NCBI RefSeq assembly: GCF_026210795.1
Contig: NC_089456.1
Location: 2,854,501 to 2,918,500 of the forward strand
Source: Rhizophagus irregularis
Taxonomy: Eukaryota > Glomeromycota > Glomeromycetes > Glomerales > Glomeraceae
Direction: 5' to 3'
Length of the DNA stretch: 64,000 bases
The translations under genes and the position numbers were made by a program. The notes beneath the pieces were generated by a model that was given only the letters and a program-made list of their open reading frames with translations, was not told where the DNA came from and searched no databases. Shown here piece after piece: positions 25,851 through 37,904 of this stretch (positions within the stretch are counted from its first letter, which is position 1; each line of letters opens with the position of its first letter).

Positions 25851-27160
25851 GACACCATTATAATGTTTACTGAAAACATGATTATTGCCATTTTCAAAAT
25901 GGGTAAAATTCGATAATTTATATGAGGTGATGACAAAAACACACAAAAAAAACACGAAAAATTATATCAAAAACACACTCAAAAAACACATGTAATGTGT
26001 GTCATGTAATACAAGATCACAAAATCTTAAGTTTTTTGCGTTAAAAGCCTTTAAAAGGTTGGAATTGACACCAAGCCACAAATGATATGTGATTATGTGA
26101 CCAAGACAATATTTAATTGATGTTCGTTTTTTATTTATTTTTATATAAAATTTAAAGGCTATGCACAAAATGAATAATCCAAGTTAATAAAGTATTCGAA
26201 TATGTTGTTTAGGTTAAATTTTAATTATATTTACCTATACCAACTATAGTTTATTGCACTAAATTTCACTTAAATAGTGTTCAAGATAAAAAAGATTAAT
26301 CAATTAAATAAATTTTATTAGAATAAAATCCATAATATGACATAACAATAAATAAACAAACTTTGTAGCAACTAATTAAAAATATTTCTCCCTTTTCTTT
26401 CTATTCCAAAGCTATAAATATATGATTTTAATTATTAATTAGTTAATAAGCTTTTAAATAAAAATTATATAGATAGAGTATTTCCAAATAAATATGTAAA
26501 GTAGTGCCATAAAATACCATTTTACTGCTTCCCAAGAGGTCTGAGAATACTTTGGTTAGTTTAGTTGTAGTGTGATTCTAGTGTAGTGTTTTTTTTATTC
26601 ACTGTGATCTAAGTGTGATTCTTGTGTGATTCAAGTGAGATCTTGGAGTTAAAGAGTAAAAATACCAGTCTATTTTTGACTAAACCTTACAAACTCATAG
26701 TATACACACATGTTTATTGAAATATTAAAAAAATATATAGTAGAACTATAAATAATTTAGACTTTAAATATAAAGAAAGAAAAATTTTTGCGATCTTATT
26801 TTTGACCTAAAAAATTGATCAGCCAAAGTTATATTGTTATTATCAAAATATGGGTATGATCATCAACAATTTTTTTTCCAAAAGTATTATAGTAATAGAA
26901 ATATAGTACTAGAACAGTTCAGTTCAGTTCAGTACAGTACAGTATAGTACAAATGTCTGGAAGAGCAAAATTGCAATTTAGAATTTCCTGTGGCACTTTT
27001 ATGTTACATTAAATTTAGCCATCAAATTATAGAGTTTTGTATTAAAATTTAATTTTGTTGATCATTATTTTTTTTTTGATTATGTTGACAATGTACTTTT
27101 GTTTATAAAAAGAAATAAGTAAAAAAAAAATAATTTAAGTAATAACAAGCTTTTGATATA
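25851..27160. other. Spacer with simple-sequence patches
   Basis: No gene recognised. Contains GTGTGATTCTAGTGTAGTG-like near-repeats at 26570-26640 and an AGTTCAGTTCAGTTC/AGTACAGTACAGTA patch at 26912-26950. A 68-residue reverse open frame at 25962-26168 has no domain signal. Confidence 0.35.
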
Positions 27161-27172
27161 AAGAAAGCTCAT

Positions 27173-27385
27173 TTATTTTAATTTACTAATACTTTGCTGT
27201 AAGTAGTATTCCAAATGATTTGGATTGGATAGGTTGGAGGAGGACACATCATCCATGGGTTGATAGGCAGAAGACCATCTATCTGGTAACACATCAATAG
27301 AGGTAGGAGGGGTGGATTTAATCGGCACAAAGTTTTGGAAATGGTTAATGACAGCATCATCAATATCCTTTGGGTCGGTGAGCAA
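27173..27385 (-). pseudogene. LINE ORF2 fragment (linker between endonuclease and reverse transcriptase)
   Basis: The 70-residue reverse frame has DPKDIDDAVINHFQNF followed by LPDRWSSAYQPMDD. This resembles the linker between the endonuclease and reverse transcriptase domains in fungal LINEs (D..I..A...HF.....W...Y.P). There is no RT or endonuclease motif nearby, so it is a short relic, cut on its 5' side by the TIR element at 27392. Confidence 0.4.
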
Positions 27386-27389
27386 TTGA

Positions 27390-28434
27390 GGTAGTGCTTT
27401 GATCTATATTCGGATCGATCTGGATATTTTTTTTTTTGGGTATCCAGATTTTGTGGTTTTTACCCAGATTATAATCCAGATGAAAAATATACGGTTTAAA
27501 CCAGAATCTGGATGAATCTTTATATATATTTTTTTTGCATAGTACCATAACTTTATATATTAAGATTTACAAATTATTTATAGAAATAAGTATATCTTTT
27601 TTTCACTAAAGTGCAACCATAGACAAAATCTCAAATACTGAAAAGTAAAAAACACCAAAAACATCTGTACCACATGTTGGTCAACTGAAGTTTAAAATGT
27701 AACAATCTACTAAACAAAGAATCATTTTTCACATTCAAATGTTTAAAAGAAGAAAATTTTATTATTATTTTTTTTATAATGAAATAATAATTATTATTTT
27801 TAAATGAAAAATTATTCAGATCAAATTACAAAAAATTGAGATACTATAAAATTTATATAATTATAATAACTTTTTTTAGAAATTAAAATCTTAGTATTAT
27901 AATTTGATTCAAATGATTCTTTGATTTTTGAAAGAAGAAACAAATCTTATTTAACATTTTAAAAATTGCTTTACTAACTCAACACATCTATCTATAGTAA
28001 TCTTTAGCTGTATATAAAAATATCTTGTTTATCAAAAATTTCATAATTATAGTTACAAAGAAATGTCAAACAATAGTCTAAGACAATGCTGAAATAATAT
28101 GAAATTGTTTTAAAAAAAATTATTGAATAAAATTGGAATTATCTTTATAGATAATTTTGGCCAAATTTGCTGAAATTAATATCATGTGAACCAGAAAAAT
28201 AGTTTAGCCATTGGATAAAAAATTTTTTATTGGCTAAGCATAATGGTACAAAAATTTGTAATTCTGACTGGCGTTATGAATACTGGCCAGAATTATTGCT
28301 GATCAGTTGTAAATCCAATCTGGATTCCAGTTTCTAACCGGATTATTTGAGCCGAATAAGAATCTGGATCAATCTGGATAAAATCCAGGTCTTTTTTTGT
28401 GTAACCTGGATGACGGGATCAAAAGCACTAGGGT
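27390..28434. mobile_element. Non-autonomous TIR-bounded element (~1.04 kb)
   Basis: Left end TAGTGCTTTGATC and right end GATCAAAAGCACTA are inverted. Both ends are followed inward by repeated ATCTGGAT/ATCCAGAT words (27416-27520 and 28315-28400) in mirrored order, including GGGTATCCAGATT on the left and its counterpart near AACCTGGATGACGGG on the right. The interior is AT-rich with no open frame. Target-site duplication is unclear (GAGGTAG left, GGGTAGG right). Superfamily not assigned. Confidence 0.5.
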
Positions 28435-28469
28435 AGGATGACTAGGGTCACCTGACCCATTTGACCTTT

Positions 28470-28795
28470 AAAAAATGCAAAGTTAAATGTTTTAAATTAA
28501 AAAACATTATTGTCAAAATTGATGTTTTTAATTAAAATCATTAAAATTGACATTTTTTAATTAAAAAATTTAAAAAAATTGGTTTTTCTAACTTAAAAAC
28601 GTCTAACTTGACATTTTTAATTAAGATAGTAAATAAAAAGTGTTTTTTTTAATAAAAACTGTCGATTTTGATGTTTTTAATTGAAAAATTGTTTTTTTTT
28701 ATTGATTTTAATTAAAAACTGTCAATTTTGACGTTTTTAATTAAAAAAACATTTTTTTGTTAATTTTAATTAAAAAACTTTAATTTTAACATATT
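28470..28795. repeat. Degenerate AT-rich tandem array
   Basis: Successive units of roughly 50-60 bp containing (T)GTCAATTTTGACGTTTTTAA and AATTAAAAA. At least six units can be followed, for example at 28513, 28550, 28607, 28665 and 28725. Each unit contains an imperfect palindrome (TCAAAATTGA-like). Confidence 0.5.
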
Positions 28796-28799
28796 TTCG

Positions 28800-28930
28800 T
28801 CTTCCATCACTCCTTTTTGTTCCCATCATTCTTCTTCATCTTCCCATCACTCCTTTTCATTTCCCATCACCCTCTCCATCTTCCCATCAATCTTTTTCGT
28901 CTCCCATCACTTCTCTTCATCTCCCATCAT
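28800..28930. repeat. Pyrimidine-rich tandem repeat (CTTCCCATCACT)n
   Basis: Units of about 19-25 bp, CTTCCCATCACTCCTTTTCAT and variants, about six copies. The open frames over this stretch are low-complexity by-products of the repeat and are not annotated as genes. Confidence 0.6.
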
Positions 28931-30774
28931 GTTTTATTTCTCCTTTTGTTTCCTATCATTACTCCCTTTCATCTTCTATTACTTTTATCCATTGTTTTTC
29001 ATTTTTTTATTAGCATCTTTCTCCTTGATCATTGTAATTTACTTATTCTTTTATTTATTGTTATTGTTCTTTTATTTGTATCATTTCATTAAAAATATGG
29101 TGATTTCTTTCTTTAAAATCGTAAATGTGTGACTTAAATTTTAATATTTGCAAATAAAATTTCATTAGATAAGATTATTTGTTTGCAAAAAAATTTTTTT
29201 TAAAATATATTTATAAAAATTTTAAGTTTAAAATTAGTTAAGTTAAAAAATCAATAAATTTACTCTATATATTGTACATCATGTGACATATTTGAAAAAA
29301 AAACCCCAGGCGACAATCACCCAGGCGACGTTTAGCAATTCCCTTAAATTTTTACTATTTTACTATAATAAACCGAAATCTGCCATTTCTCTATACTTAA
29401 TTTACTCATTATAAATAGAAAACATCATAGAAAGTTATTTTGTATGTGCACTAAATAATCTAAGATTGCACATAAAAAAATTCCCGTATCCTTTGATTTC
29501 ATTAAACCATATTCATTTTATTAATTTATTTATTTTAACGAAGCTTATTTATAAAAAAGAGATCAACAATTTGCATATTTAAAAATTGTAGTCATTTTTT
29601 TTTTACAATAACTTTCACTTAGAAGATCTTTAAAAGCATGCCAAGCTCCCCCATGAAAATGACCCCTTGTTTATAGTTAAATTTATCCAAAATGATCAAC
29701 ACTATGAAATGATCAAATCTTTTTAACGTAACATGCTTTAATTCAGAAAAATCATTACACAATTCAAATTAATCACCAAATTTTTTTAATCACTGTAATA
29801 GATTATAAGTGTATTTATCTGTTGATAATCTAAGTACATAATACAATTTATTTTATTTCAAAAAAGATTGTGATATGAATATACAATGTTAGAATATTTG
29901 CTCCTATTTTATAAAATATTTCCTATATTTCACCGCTAATTAGTCATTAATTCCAGAGAACACGTTGGAAAATATAAAAAAGGCTATAGTAAAAGGAATA
30001 AACATGTGATTAACCAACAATAACTTAATAAATTAGCCTATATATTTATAGTAAATTGGATCGTGACCTAGTTCATGTGGAATCTAAAAATAAAAACAAA
30101 AATCAATATATAAAATAGTTGTACAAATTTGAGACAAATTATTTGGTCTTGAATATTACTAAATTCTCATAATTTACATTCATTTATAAATTTTTAAAAA
30201 TATTTGGTTCCTTAATTTAGCTTTCTTGTTCTTTCTAAATACGGTATATACTGTATTAGTCATATACAGTATATATTATATTTTTTAAAAAAACGAATAC
30301 CATTAACTTTTCATATCATTTACATCACCAATTAAAATTAAAAAATTTGTAATTAAAAAATTATCAGATAAAATCAACTAATAAATCATATTTATTTGGT
30401 TTTAATAGAACGACACACTATGTAAGCACTTGACCTTTTCAGTTTAATAAATTAATAAAAGTGAATAATTACTAATTTAATATTTGAATATTTCAATAAA
30501 ATGTTGTTTTAAAAACGTTGCTTCTGGTGAGAGAATGATTCATATGTAAAATTTTCTCAAAGTATCAAAAATGATGTTAAATATGATATATTCATTAATT
30601 TGGTTTTATTATATATTTACTATAGGATACATGAATTTACTTATAATATCAAACTAAATAATCACTTTTTTTGCTACATAATAAAATATTATTTATTCAT
30701 AATTGCAACAATTAATATGATTTAATATACTATTTAGTAAGAGTATATAATTATAACTGAATCTTAATTCACTT
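28931..30774. other. AT-rich spacer
   Basis: No gene recognised. Two copies of CCCAGGCGAC occur at 29305-29330. A perfect-looking hairpin (TATATACTGTAT...ATACAGTATATA) sits at about 30243-30275. The bases immediately left of 30775 are the probable 3' flank of the F-box gene. Confidence 0.35.
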
Positions 30775-32136
30775 TTATTTGTTTGAGTTCTCAAATTTTT
30801 TAATAACACCCAATCCTTTGTATTTTTCAACTAATTTCCTGATTATGTTATTATTTAAAGGATCCTTACCATTACCATTAATGATAAGTGAAAATGGTTT
30901 TAGTGGTATACGATCTTTCCAACTACTAAAAAATGATTCTAAATGATCTTTTGAATTTAAATTTGCTTCACGTAATTTTAATTCATGAAAATTTTTAGGA
31001 GAATATTTAGCAACAAGCTCTAACAGTCTTTTTCCGCTTAAATGTGTATAACCACAAGAAGTTATAATACTTTCTAATTGCTGACAATTAACAAAAATCA
31101 TTTTTAATTCTTCTATTCCATTAGATGGAAAATGAATATATAATGATTTTAAGTTTTGGCAATAATTAGCTATAGCTAAATTTAATGAATTATTATCACA
31201 ACGAAATACAGAAAGTTCTTCTAAATTCTTTCCATTATTTACTAAAAATTTAATCAATGTATCAACATTAATTGAAAAAACTAATTTTAAAGCTCTTAAG
31301 TTTGAAAATATAATTTTAGTAAAAGTGGATGGTAGTGATATTCCATATAAGAATAATTCTGTTAGAGTATTTGAATGTTTAGTTGATGCCTTGAAACAAT
31401 TAAGTATATCATTATCAAAAATATCCCTACCATTATTACAGGTGAATGATATGGATTTCAAATTATTTTGACAAAATATCAAATCCTTTATTCCAACTAC
31501 TGAAACAGTTTCTTCAAATTTTATAACTAAAGAATTTATATTGTGACATATTTTAGATAGTTGAAGAAAAAATTCAGAATTTATGTATGAGTCACATATC
31601 AATTCTGAAAGATTTTTTAAACAATCATTTGCTCCAGGAAAATTAATAAAATTTAAAAAATTATATTTTTCATAAAAACTATAATAATAATCATAATCAT
31701 CTTCAAAAAAACAAAAATCCATTTTTTTTAAAGAAGAAATTTGTTTCATAAACATTTTCAATATTTCTTGGATTATCAGATAGTTTTTTGGATCTTTGGT
31801 TAAAATTTCAATATATGTGCAATAGCCAATTAATAGATGTGGAATTGAAAGAACTTTGCAGAATGATACATAATTAAACAATGGAGGATTTGAGATTGGA
31901 ATTGAAGTGACTCCATTATTAATTAATAAGTCTTTTGATTCATTAGGAAGACAATCGATTAGAGTCCTCATAATTTGGTCAATACATTTAAAATCCCAAA
32001 TATTTCTCCATAATATTTCAACGGAAATTCTACAACAAAGACGATTTACAAGTAAACAAGAATGTAAAGTAGCTTTGTCTTTCTCTAAGCACTCGAAAAT
32101 TTTGTTAAGACAATCAGTGGGAAGTGTTGAAATCAT
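30775..32136 (-). CDS. F-box/LRR-like protein
   Basis: Single-exon gene of 453 residues. An N-terminal F-box fits LPTDCLNKIFECL...LHSCLLVNRLCCRISVEILWRN (residues about 5-48). The rest is made of irregular leucine-rich repeats (LKSLYIHFP, LTELFLYGIS, LRALKLVF), as in FBXL proteins. F-box proteins link substrates to SCF ubiquitin ligases through Skp1; the LRR part would select the target. This single-exon, LRR-tailed type is heavily expanded in Glomeromycotina. The ATG lies right behind a T-rich/A-rich run at 32139-32160. No damage seen. Confidence 0.8.
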   Translation of the reverse strand: MISTLPTDCLNKIFECLEKDKATLHSCLLVNRLCCRISVEILWRNIWDFKCIDQIMRTLIDCLPNESKDLLINNGVTSIPISNPPLFNYVSFCKVLSIPHLLIGYCTYIEILTKDPKNYLIIQEILKMFMKQISSLKKMDFCFFEDDYDYYYSFYEKYNFLNFINFPGANDCLKNLSELICDSYINSEFFLQLSKICHNINSLVIKFEETVSVVGIKDLIFCQNNLKSISFTCNNGRDIFDNDILNCFKASTKHSNTLTELFLYGISLPSTFTKIIFSNLRALKLVFSINVDTLIKFLVNNGKNLEELSVFRCDNNSLNLAIANYCQNLKSLYIHFPSNGIEELKMIFVNCQQLESIITSCGYTHLSGKRLLELVAKYSPKNFHELKLREANLNSKDHLESFFSSWKDRIPLKPFSLIINGNGKDPLNNNIIRKLVEKYKGLGVIKKFENSNK

Positions 32137-34436
32137 TTTTTTTTAAAAAAAAAAATTGTAAAAAAAATTTGTATGGTTATTTATATATGCTTATATATCT
32201 ATATATCTTGCACTTAAGATGACTAATGCTAACTGATAAAAAATCATATGAACAATAATGACACAAATATGAAAGGTAATGATGATGTCAGAATACTGAG
32301 ATTTATTTACAGTACTAATTATTAAAAAGACCTAAAAAATGATTATATACACAGTCCATGGTATTGCAAAGCTGCCTCTTTACCTTATTAGTAAAAATTT
32401 CATTTTCATTCACATTATCCAATCCAACCAAATTATAAATCCAGGAAATATTGGGCGCAAGTTGGGTATTCTAAACGTCAGAAGAATTTTTTATAAACTT
32501 ATCTGAGAAATTTATTATGACGAATTGATAATCATATTCTGTTAAATGATATTTAATCAACATTTTACAACACAGCTGAACCGCGTGTTCACTGTAAAAC
32601 TTATATCATGAACATGAAATGTATATGACTCATAAAAGCTTTTTTATTTATTTATACATTCATCTTTATGCATGATTAAACCTGAAATTTCTTAAAAGTT
32701 CAAAAAATATCGCTTAAAAATAAAAATATTATAATTATTTTTAAACACAAATTTTAATTCAATGTTTATTTATTTTATTAAATGTGAACGAGAAACAAGA
32801 TCATCTTAGACTTTACTCGATCAATTGTCAAATAATTATATATGATTTAATAGTTTTTTTATTCTATAAAAATTTCCTTTCATAAGAATTATGAGCTGTG
32901 TTGCGTCAATACTCAGATAAACTAAGTATGTAGGATTTTTTATGCAATCATTATTAGTGATTTAAGATGAGTATATTTAAAGATTAATTATCTACTATCT
33001 ATTATTATCTTTATAATTGAGAATAAATCATTTTATTACCTCAATAAGATTTTATTGCAAGTTATAACCAAAGCGCGGGTATTTTTTAACTTAAAATACA
33101 GTTGTTCGATAAGTTCAAGATATAAAGTTTCTTTAACCGTTATTTTCGTTATTTTACAAAAAAAACTGAATACTTTTTTTTTTATTAATTAAATTGAAAT
33201 TCAGACTTTAAAGGTTTCTACTTTGCTGCATATTATAGTCTAGCATTAATAAACATTTTTTTTTTTCTTGCTGATAAAATAAATACATTATGTTTGTTAT
33301 AATTTATTAATATATTTTATACATAATATCGTAATATAATAAAAATTATAAAAGATATAACCATATTCTTTCCTTTTGGCCTCTTAAGCAGATATCTCTA
33401 CTGTTCTGTAGAGCTACTATTGCAACAGATGATATATATACAAACAAATTATCTTTTCAATGGCTTTACCGGTCAGATATGAATTATTACCGGTTCTATT
33501 TTGTAAAATAATCTCCCATAAATTTTATTATTCCACCGCAATCATACAAGACGTTAATTTGATTTCTTTTTTTTTCAATAAAATGCAAACTCTAGTAAAA
33601 AATATACAATGTTTGTTAAATTATTTATCTTCATTTCGATTATTCGAAAACTGAGAATATAAACATGTTCTGGATCATATTGAACCAAAATTTGTCAATA
33701 AGAAATATTTAAATGAATTTTATATCCAAAAAAATTGATAAAAGAATAGTATACAGTACATTTCAATTAAGACTATGTTCAATTTAACTTTAGAAACGGA
33801 AAAACAGATTTAATAATTCCTTGGAAATAATAACAATTTTTGTATTTACGTAAGAAATCTTGTGTTAAAGATACTGTTAAAATGACTAAAGATACTAAAT
33901 CTTTGTCTTTAAAACGAGGAAGTAATGATTTACGGATAGTAGACAAATACAAATTCCCTAAACTTTTATTTAGTTGGCACATCTAACAGGCGATTATTCG
34001 ACTGATACTATCAAAATCCTCTCATCCATATATCAAAGAAAAATCATTTTAATAATACGTTACAAAATAAATATTTAATTGGTCGTTAGTAACTTGGAAA
34101 TATTTTTATTTGTTTATTTTTTTATTTTTAAAATAAACATCCATTATTTTCCAGAATTTAAATTTATATATCCTAATTTGTTAATATGCTAAACTTAGAT
34201 ATTATCAGTTTTTTTTTTTTAAAAAAAAAGCGATGATCTAACGTGCCGATCTTTTGTGCAATCTAGTCCTACAGAAGATCAGCGGACTTTCGACATAGAA
34301 ATGTCTGCAATCTGTATTGTCTGGTGATACTATCCTATCTATAAATAGTTAAAAAATATTTGTATTTTTTAAATTCTACCTTTATAAAACCGTAAAATTA
34401 ACTTTCCGCAGTAATAATTTTTTTTCGTACCCAACA
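32137..34436. other. Spacer upstream of the F-box gene and of gene C
   Basis: Divergent promoter region for the F-box gene (minus) and gene C (plus). No recognised gene; short frames at 33460-33654 and 33779-33982 lack domain support. Poly-T runs occur near 33175 and 34208. Confidence 0.4.
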
Positions 34437-35907
34437 ATGTCAAATATGTCAAATAACGCTGAACTTGTTAGCAATTCAAATGATTGGAATAAATGGATTG
34501 AAGAAGAGATTTCTAAAAAACTTATAAAGTATTATGAGTATAACCAATTTTATAATATTCAAGAAATTGGTTCCGGTAGCTTTGGAAAGGTTTATCGTGC
34601 GAATTGAAAGAATTCTCATAAGCGTTATGCAATAAAAACTTTTTATAATATCAATGATGCTATAGGTGAAGCAATTGTTTGTGAGGTAATTATAATGTCA
34701 ACCATATTTCATTAATTAATTATAAATATGTTGAGTTTTTTATTAATGTAATATTTTATTTATTACTAGATTCAACTTCAACGTAAAATTGATTTTCATG
34801 ATAATGTTATTCGTTTTTATGGTGTCACAACTTCTATTAAGGGTATGATAAGTTCTAATATTATTTTATTTTGTATTATATAATAATTATCTAATTCGTA
34901 AAATTTTCTTTTTAAAAAGAAACCCAAAAAAAAGAGTATTCATTGGTGATAGAATATGCTGAAAATGGTACTCTCCGAGAATATTTGAAAGAAAATTTTA
35001 AATATCTCACTTGGAATGATAAATTTAATCTTGCATTCCAACTGGTTTGTGCAGTATCATGTTTACATAACGAAGGGATCGTGCATCGCGATTTGGTAAT
35101 TAATTTACAACTCATTTTGATCACATAATGTATTTTAATGATTAGTTGTCTTAATTTAATTATTCTATTTTTAACGTAATGATATAGAACTCCAAAAATG
35201 TGTTAATCCATCGGAATATTGTTAAACTAGCAGATTTTGGCTTATCAAAAAGAATTGAGGAAACATACTTTCAATCAAAAATATTTGGATTAATTCCTTA
35301 TAATGATCCACAAAGTTTTAATAGTTCAACATCGTTATATGTATTAAATGAAAAAAGTGATGTTTACAGCATTGGTGTATTATTATGGGAGATATCCAGT
35401 GGCCGACCGCCTTTTAGTGATGAATTAAATTATCTTGGATTGGTTATGAAAATTTTTCAAGGTCTTAGAGAGAAACCTATTCTTGATACACCAGAAGAAT
35501 ATATAAAAATTTATACTGGTAAATACAAACTTACAATTCAAACTTACAATTTATGATTAATTAAGACATTTTTTTGTAGATTGTTGGAATATTGAACCTG
35601 ATAACCGTCCAACTATCAATCAAGTTGTCGTTAAATTAAAGGCAATAATGACAAAAGAAAATATAATTATAAAAGATTTTCACTTATATGATAATAACAA
35701 GGATATTCAATCATTAAACAATCAACAGCCAGTTAATATTTCTGAAAGTGTTTATTCATTATATGGAGTTTTATCTAAATTTATTCAAAGCTTCAATATG
35801 ATGAATACTTCGATGTCATCAAGTAACCAATTTGAGAATAGCTTTGATACAATAGTCAGTGATTTGATTAATCTTAATTATGATAGTATTGAAATAGGAA
35901 AATAAAA

Positions 35908-37790
35908 ATTCCTAACTTATCTTAATAGCCATAATATAACTTTACAAGAATTTAATAATTTATTATTAAATAGTCAAAATAGTTCAAATTCTCTTGTCTT
36001 ACTTGGTGAACTTAATTTTTTAGGAATCGGAATTAGTATTAATAAGCAAAAAGCATTTGAATTATATCAAAAGGCCGCATACTTAGGAAATTCATTTGGA
36101 ATAAACAGTTTAGGATATTGTTATCAAAATGGAATTGGAACTGATATTGATAAGAAAAAAGCATTCGAATTATATCAAAAGGCTGCAGACTTAGGAAATT
36201 CATCTGGAACAAATAGTTTAGGATATTGCTATCGAAATGGAATTGGAACTGATATTGATAAGAAAAAAGCATTCGAATTATATCAAAAGGCAGCAGATTT
36301 AGGAAATTTATCTGGAATATACAATTTAGGATATTGTTATCAAAATGGAATTGGAACTGATATTGATAAGAAAAAAGCATTCGAATTATATCAAAAGCCG
36401 GCGGACTTAGGAAATTCATCTGGAATAAATAGTTTAGGATATTGCTATCGAAATGGAATTGGAACTGATATTGATAAGAAAAAAGCATTCGAATTATATC
36501 AAAAGGCTGCAGACTTAGGAAATTCATCTGGAATAAGTAATTTAGGAGATTGTTATCAATATGGAATTGGAACTGATATTGATAAGAAAAAAGCATTCGA
36601 ATTATATCAAAAAGCTGCAGACTTAGAAAATTCATTTGGAATATACAATTTAGGAAATTGTTATGAAAATGGAACTGGAACTGATATTGATAAGAAAAAA
36701 GCATTCGAATTATATCAAAAGGCTGCAGACTTAGGAAATTCATTTGGAATAAATAGTTTGGGATATTGCTATCGAAGTGGAATTGGAACTGATATTGATA
36801 AGAAAAAAGCATTCGAATTATATCAAAAGGCTGCAGACTTAGGAAATTCATTTGGAATAAATAGTTTAGGATATTGCTATCGAAATGGAATTGGAACTGA
36901 TATTGATAAGAAAAAAGCATTCGAATTATATCAAAAAGCTGCAGACTTAGGAAATTCATCTGGAATAAATAGTTTAGGATATTGCTATCAATACGGAATT
37001 GGAACTGATATTTATAAGAAAAAAGCATTCGAATTATATCAAAAAGCTGCAGACTTAGGAAATTCATTTGGAATAAATAGTTTAGGATATTGCTATCGAA
37101 ATGGAATTGGAACTGATATTGATAAGAAAAAAGCATTCGAATTATATCAAAAAGCTGCAGACTTAGGAAATTCATCTGGAATAAATAGTTTAGGATATTG
37201 CTATCAATACGGAATCGGAACTGATATTTATAAGAAAAAAGCATTCGAATTATATCAAAAAGCTGCAGACTTAGGAAATTCATTTGGAATATACAATTTA
37301 GGATATTGCTATCAATATGGAATTGGAATTGATATTGATGAGAAAAAAGCATTTAAATTATATCAAAAGGCTGCAGATTTAGGAAATTTATCTGGAATAT
37401 ACAATTTAGGATATTGTTATCAAAATGGAATTGGAACTGATATTGATAAGAAAAAAGCATTCGAATTATATCAAAAAGCTGCAGACTTAGGAAATTCATC
37501 TGGAATAAGTAATTTAGGAGATTGCTATCAATATGGAATTGATATTGATAAGAAAAAAGCATTCGAATTATATCAAAAAGCTGCAGACTTAAGAAATTTA
37601 TCTGGAACAAGTAATTTAGGAGATTGTTATGAAAATAGAACTGGAACTGATATTGATAAGAAAAAAGCATTCAACTTGTATCAAAAAGCAGCAGATTTAG
37701 GAAATTCATCTGGTATAAATAGTTTAGGACATTGCTATTTATATAGAATTGGATCTGATATTAATGAAACAACTTCTTTTAATCTGACTT
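35908..37790 (+). repeat. Sel1-like repeat array, 16 units of 108 bp
   Basis: Sixteen near-identical 36-residue units of the type AFELYQKAADLGNSSG followed by INSLGYCYRNGIGTDIDKKK, phased by the word GCATTCGAATTATATCAAA at about 108-bp spacing from 36050 to 37665. One spacing (37458 to 37557) is 99 bp, a three-codon deletion (GI-DIDKKK). Sel1 units form paired helices used as protein-binding scaffolds. DNA identity between units is very high, suggesting ongoing unequal exchange. Outer units (first and last) are the most diverged. Confidence 0.85.
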
Positions 37791-37904
37791 CAAGTATCAG
37801 GTATATATATATTCATCATTTCTCATTTGTTTTGTTAGTTAATAAAAATATGATTAATTATATGTTATTTTTTTTAAAAAAAATGTTATCTTCATTAATA
37901 GTAG

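Noticed and set aside
25054..25860. CRISPR array
   Set aside because: Only two long copies with no regular spacers, and the genome is eukaryotic.
28817..29132. Leu/Phe/His-rich forward frames
   Set aside because: Low-complexity translation of a pyrimidine tandem repeat with no domain.
33460..33982. Two short open frames considered as F-box fragments
   Set aside because: No F-box or LRR pattern could be followed beyond chance.
36039..37670. Long reverse open frames (437 and 105 codons) over the Sel1 array
   Set aside because: They are a by-product of the 108-bp periodicity on the coding strand; the forward reading has a clear Sel1 consensus and in-frame context.
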